From positions 1-42,666 of the forward strand of contig NZ_LR130823.1 of NCBI RefSeq assembly GCF_900626145.1: DNA of 42,666 bases, read 5' to 3'. Of the stretch, positions 1 through 7,656 are shown piece by piece. A program made the translations under genes and the position numbers. The notes under the pieces are model-generated. The model was not told where the DNA came from. It ran no database searches and worked only from the letters and a program-made list of their open reading frames with translations. The stretch is from Intestinimonas timonensis (GTDB lineage Bacteria > Bacillota > Clostridia > Oscillospirales > Oscillospiraceae). Every line of letters begins with the position of its first letter. Position 1 is the first letter of the stretch.

Positions 1-71
1 CTAAGCTCTAATGGTGAAATTCATTGACCAACTACCGGCTCTGTATTTATACCTGTGGAATCAAGTTAAAC

Positions 72-117
72 GGAAGCGGTGTGAGTCTCTTCCGCGACGC
101 AACAGAGAGACGCTTCC
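72..117. repeat. Interrupted inverted repeat downstream of transposase 1
   Basis: Bases 72-77 (GGAAGC) pair with 112-117 and 85-90 (GTCTCT) pair with 106-111, with a 7-nt bulge on the left arm. The hairpin starts just past the stop of the leftward IS110 transposase. It could be part of the element's end, a terminator without a U tract, or, if this is an IS1111-type member, part of a bridge RNA, which that subgroup encodes on the 3' side. The pairing is seen; the role is inferred. Confidence 0.45.
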
Positions 118-127
118 TGTAAGCGAA

Positions 128-1411
128 CTACGCCGCTTTCAGCGGCTGGTTTCTGTGGATGTCAGCAAGCATTTTTTCTGCACTGTATGCACAGCCTTTT
201 ATGGCCACTGCATAGAACACCCGAAGCAGCTTGCAACATATCGCAATCATCGACTGCATTTTCTTCAATGGGTTTTCTGCTCTTGTCGTAAAATACTGAT
301 GGAGTTTTTGAAATTCCTCATTTTTCGCCACCAGTGGCATCGCCGCTCGGAACAGGATTGCACGCAGATGTGCTCTCCCTCGCCGGCTAATTTCCGTCTG
401 GCCTTTATGCTTTCCGGAACTGTTTTCCGTGATGGCGAGTCCTGCCAGCTTTTGCAGTTGGCGAGGGGATGAGAAGCGCCGAATGTCTCCAACTTCGGCA
501 AAGATGCCAGCGACAGTGGTGAGACCGATCCCTTTGATTTGAAGCAGCTCTTCTGCCTCTGGGATTTGCCCGCACAGGCTTTCCACAACCTCCATGATGC
601 GTTCATACTGCTGAAGTTTCACGTCATAATCCTCCAGCAGAATTTGCAGCTCCATGCGGGCCGCTTCAATCCCCGTTGTGCATCCTACGCTGTTTTTGGC
701 CGCTTCAAAGGCCCTTTGCGCCCGTTTCAGGCCAACACAGCGCAGTTTCATCTGTCGCCATATCTGGTTGATTCCATCCACACCTAAAGCGATTAAATCG
801 GAAGGAAACGGTGCTGCATGAAGCAGCGCCATACTTCCCATGCCCTCAAATTTTCCGAATACTGTTTTGTGTTCTGGAAAGTAGATCTTCAGCCAACGTT
901 GGATTTGATTCTGCACTGAAGTGAGCTCTTTCTGTACTCTCCAGCGGCAGTTCATGGCAACTCGCAGTTCCGCATACAGCCCCTGTGGGATATATGGGAA
1001 TGCATAGCGCCCTTCCAGCACCAGCTTTGCGATTGTCTTGGGGTCCTTCTTGTCGCTCTTGCTGGGATGTCCGTCGTCCAGTTCTTTGCTGCGCTTCACA
1101 TGGTATGGATTGACCAGCACCAGCTTAATACTGCTTCCTTGCAGGTACGCTGCCAGGGTGAACCAGTAGTGTCCTGTGGGCTCAAGCCCTACCATGACGC
1201 TGCTTTTCTTCTGTTCGGCTGCCAATTCTGACAGCCAATGCAGGAAGAACCGAAAGCCCTCTGCGCTGTTCTCAAACTTGACTGCCTTACCAAGCTCCAA
1301 ACCGCGCCAGTCGAACGCTCTGGCCCAATGCATCTCGCTGGCAATATCCACACCAATGACCATTGTTGTTTCTGTGACTTGACGGATTTTCTCGTTCTGT
1401 GTTACACTCAT
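128..1411 (-). CDS. IS110-family transposase (copy 1)
   Basis: A 427-aa DEDD recombinase of the IS110 family. These enzymes combine an N-terminal RuvC-like domain with a C-terminal serine domain and move the element as a circle, guided in characterised members by an element-encoded bridge RNA. The acidic residues are D22 (GVDIAS), E77 (GLEPTGHYW), D120 and D123 (DKKD). The C-terminal Transposase_20 region has the helix-hairpin-helix GIG at 294-296 and a serine-glycine motif at 331-333 (NSSGK), the expected place for the catalytic serine. The ATG at 1411 has AAAGGAAG upstream. The length is usual and the frame intact, so the gene is probably functional. It is diverged from the second transposase, so this is not a simple duplication. 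Confidence 0.95.
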   Translation of the reverse strand: MSVTQNEKIRQVTETTMVIGVDIASEMHWARAFDWRGLELGKAVKFENSAEGFRFFLHWLSELAAEQKKSSVMVGLEPTGHYWFTLAAYLQGSSIKLVLVNPYHVKRSKELDDGHPSKSDKKDPKTIAKLVLEGRYAFPYIPQGLYAELRVAMNCRWRVQKELTSVQNQIQRWLKIYFPEHKTVFGKFEGMGSMALLHAAPFPSDLIALGVDGINQIWRQMKLRCVGLKRAQRAFEAAKNSVGCTTGIEAARMELQILLEDYDVKLQQYERIMEVVESLCGQIPEAEELLQIKGIGLTTVAGIFAEVGDIRRFSSPRQLQKLAGLAITENSSGKHKGQTEISRRGRAHLRAILFRAAMPLVAKNEEFQKLHQYFTTRAENPLKKMQSMIAICCKLLRVFYAVAIKGCAYSAEKMLADIHRNQPLKAA

Positions 1412-1560
1412 TTTGGATACTTCCTTTCAATCTCAACGTACGTTTTTATTAGGGCTTTGACCCTGTTCGTGTACTTTGATTGTAAGGGAGTGTCCTTTTT
1501 TGTTCAAACGCCGGATTTTCTCATATTACAGGAATCTCCTATTACAATAATTATTGGTTG
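1412..1560. other. Upstream region of transposase 1
   Basis: AT-rich non-coding stretch with no gene. It holds the ribosome site of the leftward transposase and presumably its promoter. If the element belongs to the IS110 subgroup proper, its bridge RNA would be encoded here. I see no strong hairpin in it. Confidence 0.4.
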
Positions 1561-1588
1561 GAAGCCCAGCATCCGGCTGGGCTTCTTT
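1561..1588 (+). terminator. Rho-independent terminator-like hairpin
   Basis: A perfect 10-bp stem (GAAGCCCAGC / GCTGGGCTTC) with a 5-nt loop is followed by TTT. It lies between the two divergent transposases and could insulate transposase 2 and its leader from transcription entering from the left. It may also be a piece of flanking DNA stranded between the two insertions. Confidence 0.6.
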
Positions 1589-1608
1589 CCGTCTCATGCC
1601 TAAGCTAC

Positions 1609-1790
1609 AATAAGGGGAGCAACTGGCTGACCATCACCTCCTTGGGCTTAGATGTCCGTTGATAAGACTGTCAGCCATCCCTCTTATTGCAGTGTTCGCT
1701 TTGAGCAGGTTGAGCCATAGAGTTCGCGTCACCCAATAGATTGAATCGGCAATGAGAAAAAAGATGGATTCCGGTTGCAAATTCGTATGG
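1609..1790 (+). ncRNA. Candidate IS110 bridge-RNA region
   Basis: The non-coding leader of transposase 2. An interrupted stem-loop is visible: AATAAG at 1609-1614 pairs with CTTATT at 1683-1688, and TGGCTGAC at 1624-1631 pairs with GTCAGCCA at 1670-1677, enclosing a loop of about 38 nt. IS110-group elements encode a bridge RNA of roughly this size and position, whose loops specify target and donor. The stem is seen; the assignment is inferred from position, and the 3' limit is arbitrary. Confidence 0.35.
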
Positions 1791-1801
1791 GAGGCAGATA
1801 C

Positions 1802-3010
1802 ATGAACTCTGTAGGTATTGACATCTCCAAAGGCAGGAGCACGATTGCCGTCATGCGTCCCTTTGGAGAGGTTGTCATCTCACCCTTTGAAGTGCGTCAC
1901 ACCGACAGTGAACTGAGCGAGCTGGCAAGGCGGCTCAAAAGCCTGAACGGTGAGACTCGTGTGGTCATGGAGGCCACAGGGAACTACCATGCGCCGGTGG
2001 CAAAGCTGCTTCACGACGCAGGGTTATATGTTTCCGTTGTCAATGCAAAGCTGGTGCATGGCTACGGGAACAATGATTTGAGGCGTGTCAAGACCGACCG
2101 GAAGGATGCTATAAAGCTGGCGAACTATGGCCTTGATCGCTGGCTTACCTTGCCGAGATATATCCCGGAGGAAAATACTCGGCTGTTGCTGAAGAACTGC
2201 TATCGCCAGTACCGACAGTATTCCAAGGTGCAGACTGTGTTGAAGAACAATCTGATTTCCTTGTTGGATATGACCTTTCCAAATGCAAATCGTCTGTTTA
2301 ACAGCCCTGCCCGTGCAGACGGAAGTGAGAAGTGGGTGGATTTCGTAGCGGAGTTTTGGCATTGTGAATGCGTCTCTGAACGCCCCCTAAAGTCATTCGT
2401 GAACAAGTACTGGCGGTGGTGCCGAAAGCATGGGTACAACTTCAGTGAAGAAAAAGCACACGCCATTTACGATGAAGCCAGCGGACATATTGGTGTCATG
2501 CCGAAATCTGAAACTACAAAGCTACTTGTGGAGCAGGCTGTATCTCAGCTTAGCGCTACTTCCGCTGCGCTTGCTGCGCTCAAACAGGAGATGCAATCTC
2601 TGTCCTCTCAGCTGCCGGAATATCCTGTTGTCATGGACATGTTTGGCGTTGGCCCGACTCTTGGGCCGCAGCTCATAGCTGAAATTGGGGATGTTCGCCG
2701 TTTTTACTCCAAGAAAGCACTCGTTGCCTATGCCGGTATTGATGCCCCACCGAATGACTCTGGTGATGTGATCGGTAGGCACAAGAGCATGAGCAAGGTA
2801 GGTGCATCGTCGCTACGCCGGACGCTATTCCTTGTCATGAGCGTCTATTTGCAAAACTCGCCGCCGAATGAACCAATTTACCAGTTCATGAACAGAAAAC
2901 GAGCCGAAGGCAAACCCTACCGCGTCTACATGATGGCATCCGCGAATAAATTCCTGCGGATCTACTACGCCACAGTGAAAGCCTATCTGGAAACATTAGA
3001 ACAGAGCTGA
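1802..3010 (+). CDS. IS110-family transposase (copy 2)
   Basis: A 402-aa IS110-family DEDD transposase. The acidic residues are D7 (GIDISKG), E57 (VVMEATGNYH), D99 and D102 (KTDRKD). The C-terminal domain carries GVGP followed by AYAGIDA and a serine-glycine motif (NDSGD, S320), the probable catalytic serine. I chose the ATG at 1802 because GGAGG lies 7 nt upstream and the family motif begins at once. An in-frame start at 1775 would add nine residues but has no ribosome site. The frame is intact. It points away from the first transposase and shows little similarity to it outside family motifs. Confidence 0.95.
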   Translation: MNSVGIDISKGRSTIAVMRPFGEVVISPFEVRHTDSELSELARRLKSLNGETRVVMEATGNYHAPVAKLLHDAGLYVSVVNAKLVHGYGNNDLRRVKTDRKDAIKLANYGLDRWLTLPRYIPEENTRLLLKNCYRQYRQYSKVQTVLKNNLISLLDMTFPNANRLFNSPARADGSEKWVDFVAEFWHCECVSERPLKSFVNKYWRWCRKHGYNFSEEKAHAIYDEASGHIGVMPKSETTKLLVEQAVSQLSATSAALAALKQEMQSLSSQLPEYPVVMDMFGVGPTLGPQLIAEIGDVRRFYSKKALVAYAGIDAPPNDSGDVIGRHKSMSKVGASSLRRTLFLVMSVYLQNSPPNEPIYQFMNRKRAEGKPYRVYMMASANKFLRIYYATVKAYLETLEQS

Positions 3011-3198
3011 TCTTATTGCGTTGCATAGCGTTGGCTGGCCGCCGTTTCATTTTGAGATGCAAAGCGGCTTGAATAGGTGCACCGATTTTCAACTACTTAC
3101 AATGTTTGCTTTTTCTTCTTGACAATACTTAGCAGGTCTTACAGCAACAAACATTACCACACTTTTGTCCAAATAGCTATCACAAAATGCAACGAAAA
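3011..3198. other. Right flank of IS110 copy 2
   Basis: Non-coding. It should contain the right end of the second IS110 element, but this family lacks clear terminal inverted repeats, so the exact end cannot be read from one copy. I see no gene here. Confidence 0.4.
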
Positions 3199-3351
3199 TC
3201 AGGGAAACAGAATGATTTCGACACCATCCTGCACGGAGAGGTAGCCGGCAATTTTTTTGGCTTCTTTTTCGGTGCATTTCCCAATCCGGACAAGTTTTTT
3301 AAGCAGTGTAATAATGCCGCAGTAGTCGATGTTTACATTTTGGACTGTCAT
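3199..3351 (-). CDS. Small helical protein, SHOCT-like
   Basis: A 50-aa protein starting MTVQNVNIDYCGII and ending EIILFP. The ATG at 3351 is preceded by GGGAGG at a 6-nt distance, which argues for real translation. The middle (ITLLKKLVRIGKCTEKEAKKIAGYL) has the hydrophobic pattern and the 'length of turn then E-E-A' form of SHOCT-type short helical domains, often seen in small proteins encoded beside recombinases in Clostridia mobile elements. No catalytic residues are seen. The family assignment is tentative, but the gene itself looks sound. Confidence 0.6.
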   Translation of the reverse strand: MTVQNVNIDYCGIITLLKKLVRIGKCTEKEAKKIAGYLSVQDGVEIILFP

Positions 3352-3900
3352 AAAAATCCTCCCTTCATTTGCTTATTTTCTGACTCTTGATACCACAAAA
3401 ATAGAGGCCGCCCAATTTGGTTGGGGTAGCTTTGGCTTGCTCAACTACATCGCAGGCGACCTCCATTGCTTCTAATATCAAGAATATTGCCTGTATTCGA
3501 CACTACTTCCCCAGGCAGGGCGGCAACATAAACTGTGCTGGCGCACATCACGGGAATCTCACCCCTCCGGGGAACGCCCGGAGCTGCGTGCAGGAGTACC
3601 ATTGTGGGCTGACGGGATCTTGGCGGAGCAGGGTGCCAATCCTGCCCTGGCCTGAGTGGGTATCGCTCTGCACCTTAATTGGCCGTCCTTAGATGCGGAA
3701 ATGATCCGCACAGGTGGTCTTCGCGCACTCGGCCTGACGCTGGCTCCGTCAGCTGATGTATTTATATTGCCGGATATGACTGCCTGGGGCAGTATTTTTC
3801 AAGGTACTGTGAGATTTACTGATCTCACTAAGATTGTAACTCTGTGTGTTTCAGAATTACATAAACAGAATGGAAGGTTACCTACCCAAAATGGAAGGTT
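3352..3900. other. Gene-poor stretch with small leftward open frames
   Basis: No confident gene. On the minus strand two short overlapping frames lie just before the 50-aa gene. 3441-3548 (35 aa) starts MCASTVYVAALPGEVV. 3365-3466 (33 aa) starts MEVACDVVEQAK and ends in AAATGA just before the next ribosome site. On the plus strand the frame 3703-3903 is open (MIRTGGLRALG...). A small hairpin followed by ATTTTT sits at 3779-3798, and AATGGAAGGTT is directly repeated at 3869 and 3890. This may be decayed element DNA or a cluster of microproteins; I recognise none. Confidence 0.3.
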
Positions 3901-4188
3901 TTAGAGTTTTGCCTCCAATTCAGACAAAAATGCAATGGTCATTCGCAGGTTCTGCTTCTGATCCATAGCTTTAAATTCTCTCCCCGACAAAAGATAATCC
4001 AGGGAGACATCGAAGAATGCTGCAAGCTCCACAGCCAGTTCAACTGAGCCGGTCTGCTTTCCGTTTTCAATTTTCAGGATGTATGTACTGGTGATGTTCA
4101 TTTTCTCTGCCAGCTGCTCCTGCGTAAGTCCTCGGCTTTTCCGTAAATTCTTGATTTGAGCGGCATAGCTATCTCTGTTGAAGCCCAT
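3901..4188 (-). CDS. Xre-family helix-turn-helix regulator
   Basis: A 95-aa Cro/CI-type protein. Residues about 10-65 form the HTH_3 fold (IKNLRKSRGLTQEQLAEKM, then TSTYILKIENGKQ), with the typical SLDYLLSG end of helix 5. The C-terminal 25 residues are hydrophilic and helical and may dimerise. It probably controls genes of the surrounding mobile element. No operator can be assigned to it with certainty. Confidence 0.9.
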   Translation of the reverse strand: MGFNRDSYAAQIKNLRKSRGLTQEQLAEKMNITSTYILKIENGKQTGSVELAVELAAFFDVSLDYLLSGREFKAMDQKQNLRMTIAFLSELEAKL

Positions 4189-4230
4189 AACACTTTCCTC
4201 CGTTTTCTGAAATTTGGATGAGACCGAATT

Positions 4231-4509
4231 TCAGTTCGGAGGATTACGGCACCCAACAGAAAGATTATCATTAAAAAATAAATTGCCGATCCCGTGCAAA
4301 AATGGAGAATCGGCAACCTGTGCTTGATCTGTATTAAGAAGTCCAGGGCGGGATACAGGGGCAGCAGGCGGAGGTTTTTCTTCCTTTCTTATATGCCCAG
4401 CTTGCGTATCCCGTTTTTTTCTTGACAGTCTTCCTCGTGCTGTCCTGAAAGCAGTGTGACTCGGCTTAACCAGATGGAACAACTTAATGCGGCAGCTTTT
4501 GTCTGCCAT
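4231..4509 (-). CDS. Hypothetical basic protein
   Basis: An unrecognised 92-aa frame starting MADKSCRIKLFHLVKPSH. AAGGAG lies 9 nt before the ATG at 4509, the only real support for coding. The N-terminal half is basic (RTARGRLSRKKRD) and the middle is proline-rich; no domain is visible. It sits upstream of and on the same strand as the Xre gene, separated by about 40 nt, so the two could be co-transcribed. It may be spurious. Confidence 0.3.
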   Translation of the reverse strand: MADKSCRIKLFHLVKPSHTAFRTARGRLSRKKRDTQAGHIRKEEKPPPAAPVSRPGLLNTDQAQVADSPFLHGIGNLFFNDNLSVGCRNPPN

Positions 4510-4637
4510 GTTGCATTTCTCCTTGTCCACTTACGCGGCCGGCACACAGACAGCCAGCATCACCCCCTTAAAATTTTTGTTTTTCGGCAAATGCGACTGT
4601 CTTGCCGATAATGTAATTCAGTTTTATGTATCTCAGG

Positions 4638-4672
4638 CTTGTTGGTTCATGTATCGTGATACACCTAACAAG
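4638..4672. promoter_or_regulatory. Candidate operator palindrome before Xre gene 2
   Basis: CTTGTT...AACAAG flank an inner GTATC-GTGATAC inverted repeat, giving an imperfect 35-nt dyad about 60 nt upstream of the rightward Xre gene at 4735. Its position fits autoregulation by that protein. The symmetry is seen; the binding protein is inferred. Confidence 0.45.
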
Positions 4673-4734
4673 CGAATTATGTCGCATTCACCCGCAAAAA
4701 GATGTATTGTAGAATATCTTTGAGGTGAACTGTG

Positions 4735-5085
4735 ATGTATGATTTCTCCTATCCATTGGGAAATGTGGTGAAGAGCACACGTTATCAGCGCGGTCTGACC
4801 CAGCTTCAGGTAGCAGACATGGCGGATATCGATGTGCGAACCGTGATGAATATTGAGAACTCCAAGGCAAATCCCAAGATGGAAGTGCTCTACCCTTTGA
4901 TCCGTGCCCTCCGTATTGATGCCAGAAGCATTTTTAACCCTGAACTGCAGCGCGAAACTCCCGCTCTACAACAGCTTCGGCTTATGATTGAGGAATGCAG
5001 TGAGCAGGAAGCCGAAGCGTTGATCCCGGTGGTGGAATCGGTCATTGCCGCACTCCGGACAAAGGACGCCATTGAGATTGGATGA
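4735..5085 (+). CDS. Xre-family helix-turn-helix regulator
   Basis: A 116-aa protein. Residues about 8-65 are an HTH_3 domain (NVVKSTRYQRGLTQLQVADM, VRTVMNIENSKANPKMEVLYPLIRAL). A C-terminal helical segment rich in E and A (LRLMIEECSEQEAEALIPVVESVIAAL) follows, a layout common in mobile-element repressors. GAGGTG lies 7 nt before the ATG at 4735; a GTG one codon earlier is the alternative. An imperfect palindrome lies upstream. It faces the KTR gene, with a shared terminator between them. Confidence 0.9.
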   Translation: MYDFSYPLGNVVKSTRYQRGLTQLQVADMADIDVRTVMNIENSKANPKMEVLYPLIRALRIDARSIFNPELQRETPALQQLRLMIEECSEQEAEALIPVVESVIAALRTKDAIEIG

Positions 5086-5091
5086 CTACAT

Positions 5092-5140
5092 AAAAAAACA
5101 GAGCCTGCTTTTCCCCGACAGGGGGATCAGCAGGCTCTGT
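5092..5140 (-). terminator. Terminator of the KTR gene, probably bidirectional
   Basis: An 11-bp stem (5098-5108 with 5130-5140) is followed on the minus strand by a run of seven T, a standard rho-independent terminator for the leftward cysteine-rich gene. On the plus strand it ends the Xre gene at 5085, with a weaker tail. Confidence 0.85.
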
Positions 5141-5143
5141 GCT

Positions 5144-5320
5144 TTAAGCATCCGGCTCGTCGCTTAATACCATCTTCAGTTTTACCACATTGACCATGAA
5201 TTCCTTTTTACATTTTGGACAGTATAGCGGGAATTTTACTAAAACCGTTTCTTCATATACTTTGACTTTCGTTTTGCTGCCGCACTGAGGACAGCAGATC
5301 CATTTTGACCCATGCCGCAT
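5144..5320 (-). CDS. Cysteine-rich KTR-domain protein
   Basis: A 58-aa zinc-ribbon-like protein with two Cys pairs (CPQCGSKTKVKV and CPKCKKEF) about 20 residues apart and the KTKVKV strand that names the Cys-rich KTR family. The family is typical of Tn916-like and related conjugative elements in Firmicutes; its function is not established. The ATG at 5320 is preferred because the family starts near the W before the first Cys pair and GGGTGA lies 5 nt upstream; a GTG at 5329 is possible. It marks this end of the window as conjugative-element DNA. Confidence 0.88.
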   Translation of the reverse strand: MRHGSKWICCPQCGSKTKVKVYEETVLVKFPLYCPKCKKEFMVNVVKLKMVLSDEPDA

Positions 5321-5401
5321 AGCAATCACCCATTTATTCGTAGTTAGTAGTTACAAGTTAGATAATTGCAGTTGGTTTTTCTTCATTGATACCCAATCAT
5401 T

Positions 5402-5782
5402 CTATGAAAACGCCGCCAATTTCGCCAGCAGATATGCCAGAGAACTATCATAGAAGACGAAATCATCGATCAGTCCGGCATTTTTTGCATCTATGACACG
5501 GCTGCATACGGCGGACTGTTCCGGCCTGACCAGAAGCAGGATCTTGAGGTCCTGTTCAACCTGCCGAAGAGGTTGGCAGATCCCGACCGCCTGATCCATA
5601 TCCGCCTGATCCACAATATCCAATATCACCACATCCGCATGGAAGATATCAACGCCGACCATAGCCTGCGGATAATGGAGCTGGGCCGCCCACAGGAAGT
5701 CAAGCTCCGGCTTTGCCTGGATGGCCGCTGACAACCCCTGTCCAAGCACCTTATTGGATGATATAAACAGCACTGTTTTCAT
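5402..5782 (-). CDS. Receiver-like protein lacking key residues (copy 1)
   Basis: A 126-aa stand-alone CheY-like fold with no output domain. D55 in VVILDI is the place of the phosphoacceptor. However, the acidic pair after strand 1 is replaced by serines (FISSN), the switch Thr/Ser by valine (LLLVRPE), and the strand-5 lysine is absent (FVFYDSS). It is therefore a degenerate or pseudo-receiver. Its C-terminus (IDDFVFYDSSLAYL) matches the second receiver-like protein at 24846-25232. The ATG at 5782 has GAAGGTG upstream. It follows the DUF6935-like gene after about 100 nt and may be the last gene of the long operon. Confidence 0.8.
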   Translation of the reverse strand: MKTVLFISSNKVLGQGLSAAIQAKPELDFLWAAQLHYPQAMVGVDIFHADVVILDIVDQADMDQAVGICQPLRQVEQDLKILLLVRPEQSAVCSRVIDAKNAGLIDDFVFYDSSLAYLLAKLAAFS

Positions 5783-5885
5783 GATCGGCACCTTCTATCC
5801 AATCCGATAAATACAGATGGTTTTCTGATCGCTCCCGCCTGCTCCGGCTTCCATGAGCCGATCCTCCACAACCGCGCCGCCTGAC

Positions 5886-6455
5886 TCACGCCCAGGGATC
5901 GGCGGACTTGGGGGTACGGACGCCGGTGAGCAGATATTGCTCCCAGAGGAACCATTTCCCATCGCTACCCCGCTGTCGGAGTTTGATGGGGCGAGGGCTG
6001 TCCGCGCCGCCGCAGGGGATAAACAGTTTCATATAGCCCTGCTCCTCACCGGAAACATGGTTGCTTTCCACCCGGATGGTGTAGGGCTGGTTGGGTGTGT
6101 AATTGTTGTCGGGGGTAGAGCCGGCAAAGTAGGTGAAGGGAAGGTAGGTCTTTCCGTCACGGAAGCGGTCGTTTAAGAAGGAGATCTCCTGTCCGTTCAA
6201 AGGACGGGGCCCCCGCAGCCAATTCAGCATATCCGTGCCGATCTGCCGGTCAGCGGCATAGGCGCACAGGGCCAGCACGGTCAGCGCCGCCGTCTGAAAG
6301 GGAGTGTCAAGGGCCGCCTCCGGGAGAGCCTGCATCTGGGCAAGGCTCTCAGGGAGGGCCGTGAAGGTAAAGGTTTCCCTCTTGTTTCCAATGGCTGTGG
6401 CTGCTGTCGCCGCGGCATCCACGGCGGACTGCTTTAGCCTGTCAAAAATACTCAT
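5886..6455 (-). CDS. DUF6935-like protein
   Basis: A 189-aa soluble protein starting MSIFDRLKQSAVDAA. It matches my memory of a family catalogued as DUF6935: residues about 32-65 carry FTFTALPESLAQMQALPEA and PFQTAALTVLALCAY, and the C-terminus carries GGADSPRPIKLRQRGSDG and FLWEQYLL...KSADPWA. No enzyme motif is visible and function is unknown. AAAGGAG lies 7 nt before the ATG at 6455; the upstream in-frame extension overlaps the lipoprotein stop and lacks a ribosome site. In related genomes I expect this family beside TPM and zinc-ribbon membrane genes, as here. Confidence 0.82.
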   Translation of the reverse strand: MSIFDRLKQSAVDAAATAATAIGNKRETFTFTALPESLAQMQALPEAALDTPFQTAALTVLALCAYAADRQIGTDMLNWLRGPRPLNGQEISFLNDRFRDGKTYLPFTYFAGSTPDNNYTPNQPYTIRVESNHVSGEEQGYMKLFIPCGGADSPRPIKLRQRGSDGKWFLWEQYLLTGVRTPKSADPWA

Positions 6456-6504
6456 ACAAATACTCCTTTCACGCCTGTCCCACACTCGTGCGCCTGATGT
6501 TCTC

Positions 6505-7641
6505 TCAGCCATAGGCGCGTATCAGATCCATACAGGTCATGCCCTCGCCAAAAAAGGGTGGACACACACCGGTTTCACGATCCTGCTGGATATGGAGAGA
6601 TTCGCCGGAGGGGTCGATCAGCACCGGGAAGCTGCCGCTCATGCGGGTGCCCGCGCCGTCCGAGAGGTCCAGATACAGGCAGTCGCCCTCCATACGCCAG
6701 ATGCCGGAATACGAGTACGCATACTCCTGCCCATCCTCCGGCTGATGGTAGAGATCGATGCGCCCGGAATAGTCCGGGTCGCTGTCGCCCCAGTTGAACT
6801 CCATGTACCAGTGCTCGCAGGTCCAGTTTGTGTAAGCCAGCCCCCAGTCTGTGGGAGGCAGCCACCAGTCGTCCCCGGACGGCTCCCAGTCCTCGGGGTA
6901 GTCCAACCCGGTCACATAGCCCCAGATGCCGAAATCCATCAGCATGGGAAGGTAGTTCTCCCCGGTGGGCACGATGGGAATGCCGTATTCATCGGTCAGC
7001 GGGAGCCACTTCACCTCCACGCCATCGTTTGTCACAAGGACGATCTCCGTGTCCGGTTCATCCCGCCATTGCTCATAATTTACGAATATCAGTACAGGCT
7101 GGGCACACTCCTCCCGGTAGAGCACCTCACCCGGTACAGGCCAAACGCCGTTACCGAGAGATTCCCAGGTGACATGGTTCACGGCAAGGCTGGTATTCTC
7201 ATCCCGGGGAACGATGCAGAATAAATCCCCCCAACCTGCGCCGAGGATACGTTCGGCCGGTATATGCAGCAGAAACGGCATCGCCTCGACCAATCCGGTA
7301 CAATTCTCCACCAGCCAGTCCGACAGCGGGGTGGAGTCCCCCTGCTTCCTGTATCCCAGATAGGCGACCGCGCCGGCGTACTGGTCATCGTATGTCATGG
7401 CGTCATACAACAGGTTCAGGGACTCCTCCGCCAATTCCGCCTCCGCTGTTTCTTCCCCGCTGCCGGAGAACGCACCCACCCCGGAATCTTTTTCTCCCTT
7501 GCTGCCGGAAAGGGTACCCATCGCACTGTCCGTTTCCGTTTCAACGGACGGTGTATCTTCTCCTCCGCAGGCGGACAGGCCAAGGGCCAGTGCCATGCAC
7601 AAAATCGCCGGGAGAAAGCGGCGCCGGAGCAAATTCTTCAT
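6505..7641 (-). CDS. Lipoprotein, acidic, paralogue of the 10196-11410 gene
   Basis: A 378-aa exported lipoprotein: basic start, hydrophobic core and lipobox LSAC with C25. A low-complexity acidic linker follows (about 26-65), then a tryptophan-rich globular part. The segment AYLGY...PFLLHIPAERILGAGWGDLFCIVPRDEN and the C-terminal PVLIDPSGESL match the lipoprotein at 10196-11410, so the two are diverged duplicates. No known domain is recognised. AAGGAGG lies 7 nt before the second of two tandem ATG codons; the first, at 7644, is only 4 nt away. It is part of the operon and 15 nt from the TPM gene. Confidence 0.85.
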   Translation of the reverse strand: MKNLLRRRFLPAILCMALALGLSACGGEDTPSVETETDSAMGTLSGSKGEKDSGVGAFSGSGEETAEAELAEESLNLLYDAMTYDDQYAGAVAYLGYRKQGDSTPLSDWLVENCTGLVEAMPFLLHIPAERILGAGWGDLFCIVPRDENTSLAVNHVTWESLGNGVWPVPGEVLYREECAQPVLIFVNYEQWRDEPDTEIVLVTNDGVEVKWLPLTDEYGIPIVPTGENYLPMLMDFGIWGYVTGLDYPEDWEPSGDDWWLPPTDWGLAYTNWTCEHWYMEFNWGDSDPDYSGRIDLYHQPEDGQEYAYSYSGIWRMEGDCLYLDLSDGAGTRMSGSFPVLIDPSGESLHIQQDRETGVCPPFFGEGMTCMDLIRAYG

Positions 7642-7656
7642 CATCCGGCCTCCTTC

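Noticed and set aside
3779..3798. Short hairpin followed by ATTTTT as a terminator
   Set aside because: The stem is only 6 bp and no gene clearly ends before it.
3869..3900. AATGGAAGGTT direct repeat as an attachment site or CRISPR start
   Set aside because: Only two copies 22 nt apart, with no array and no recombinase beside it.
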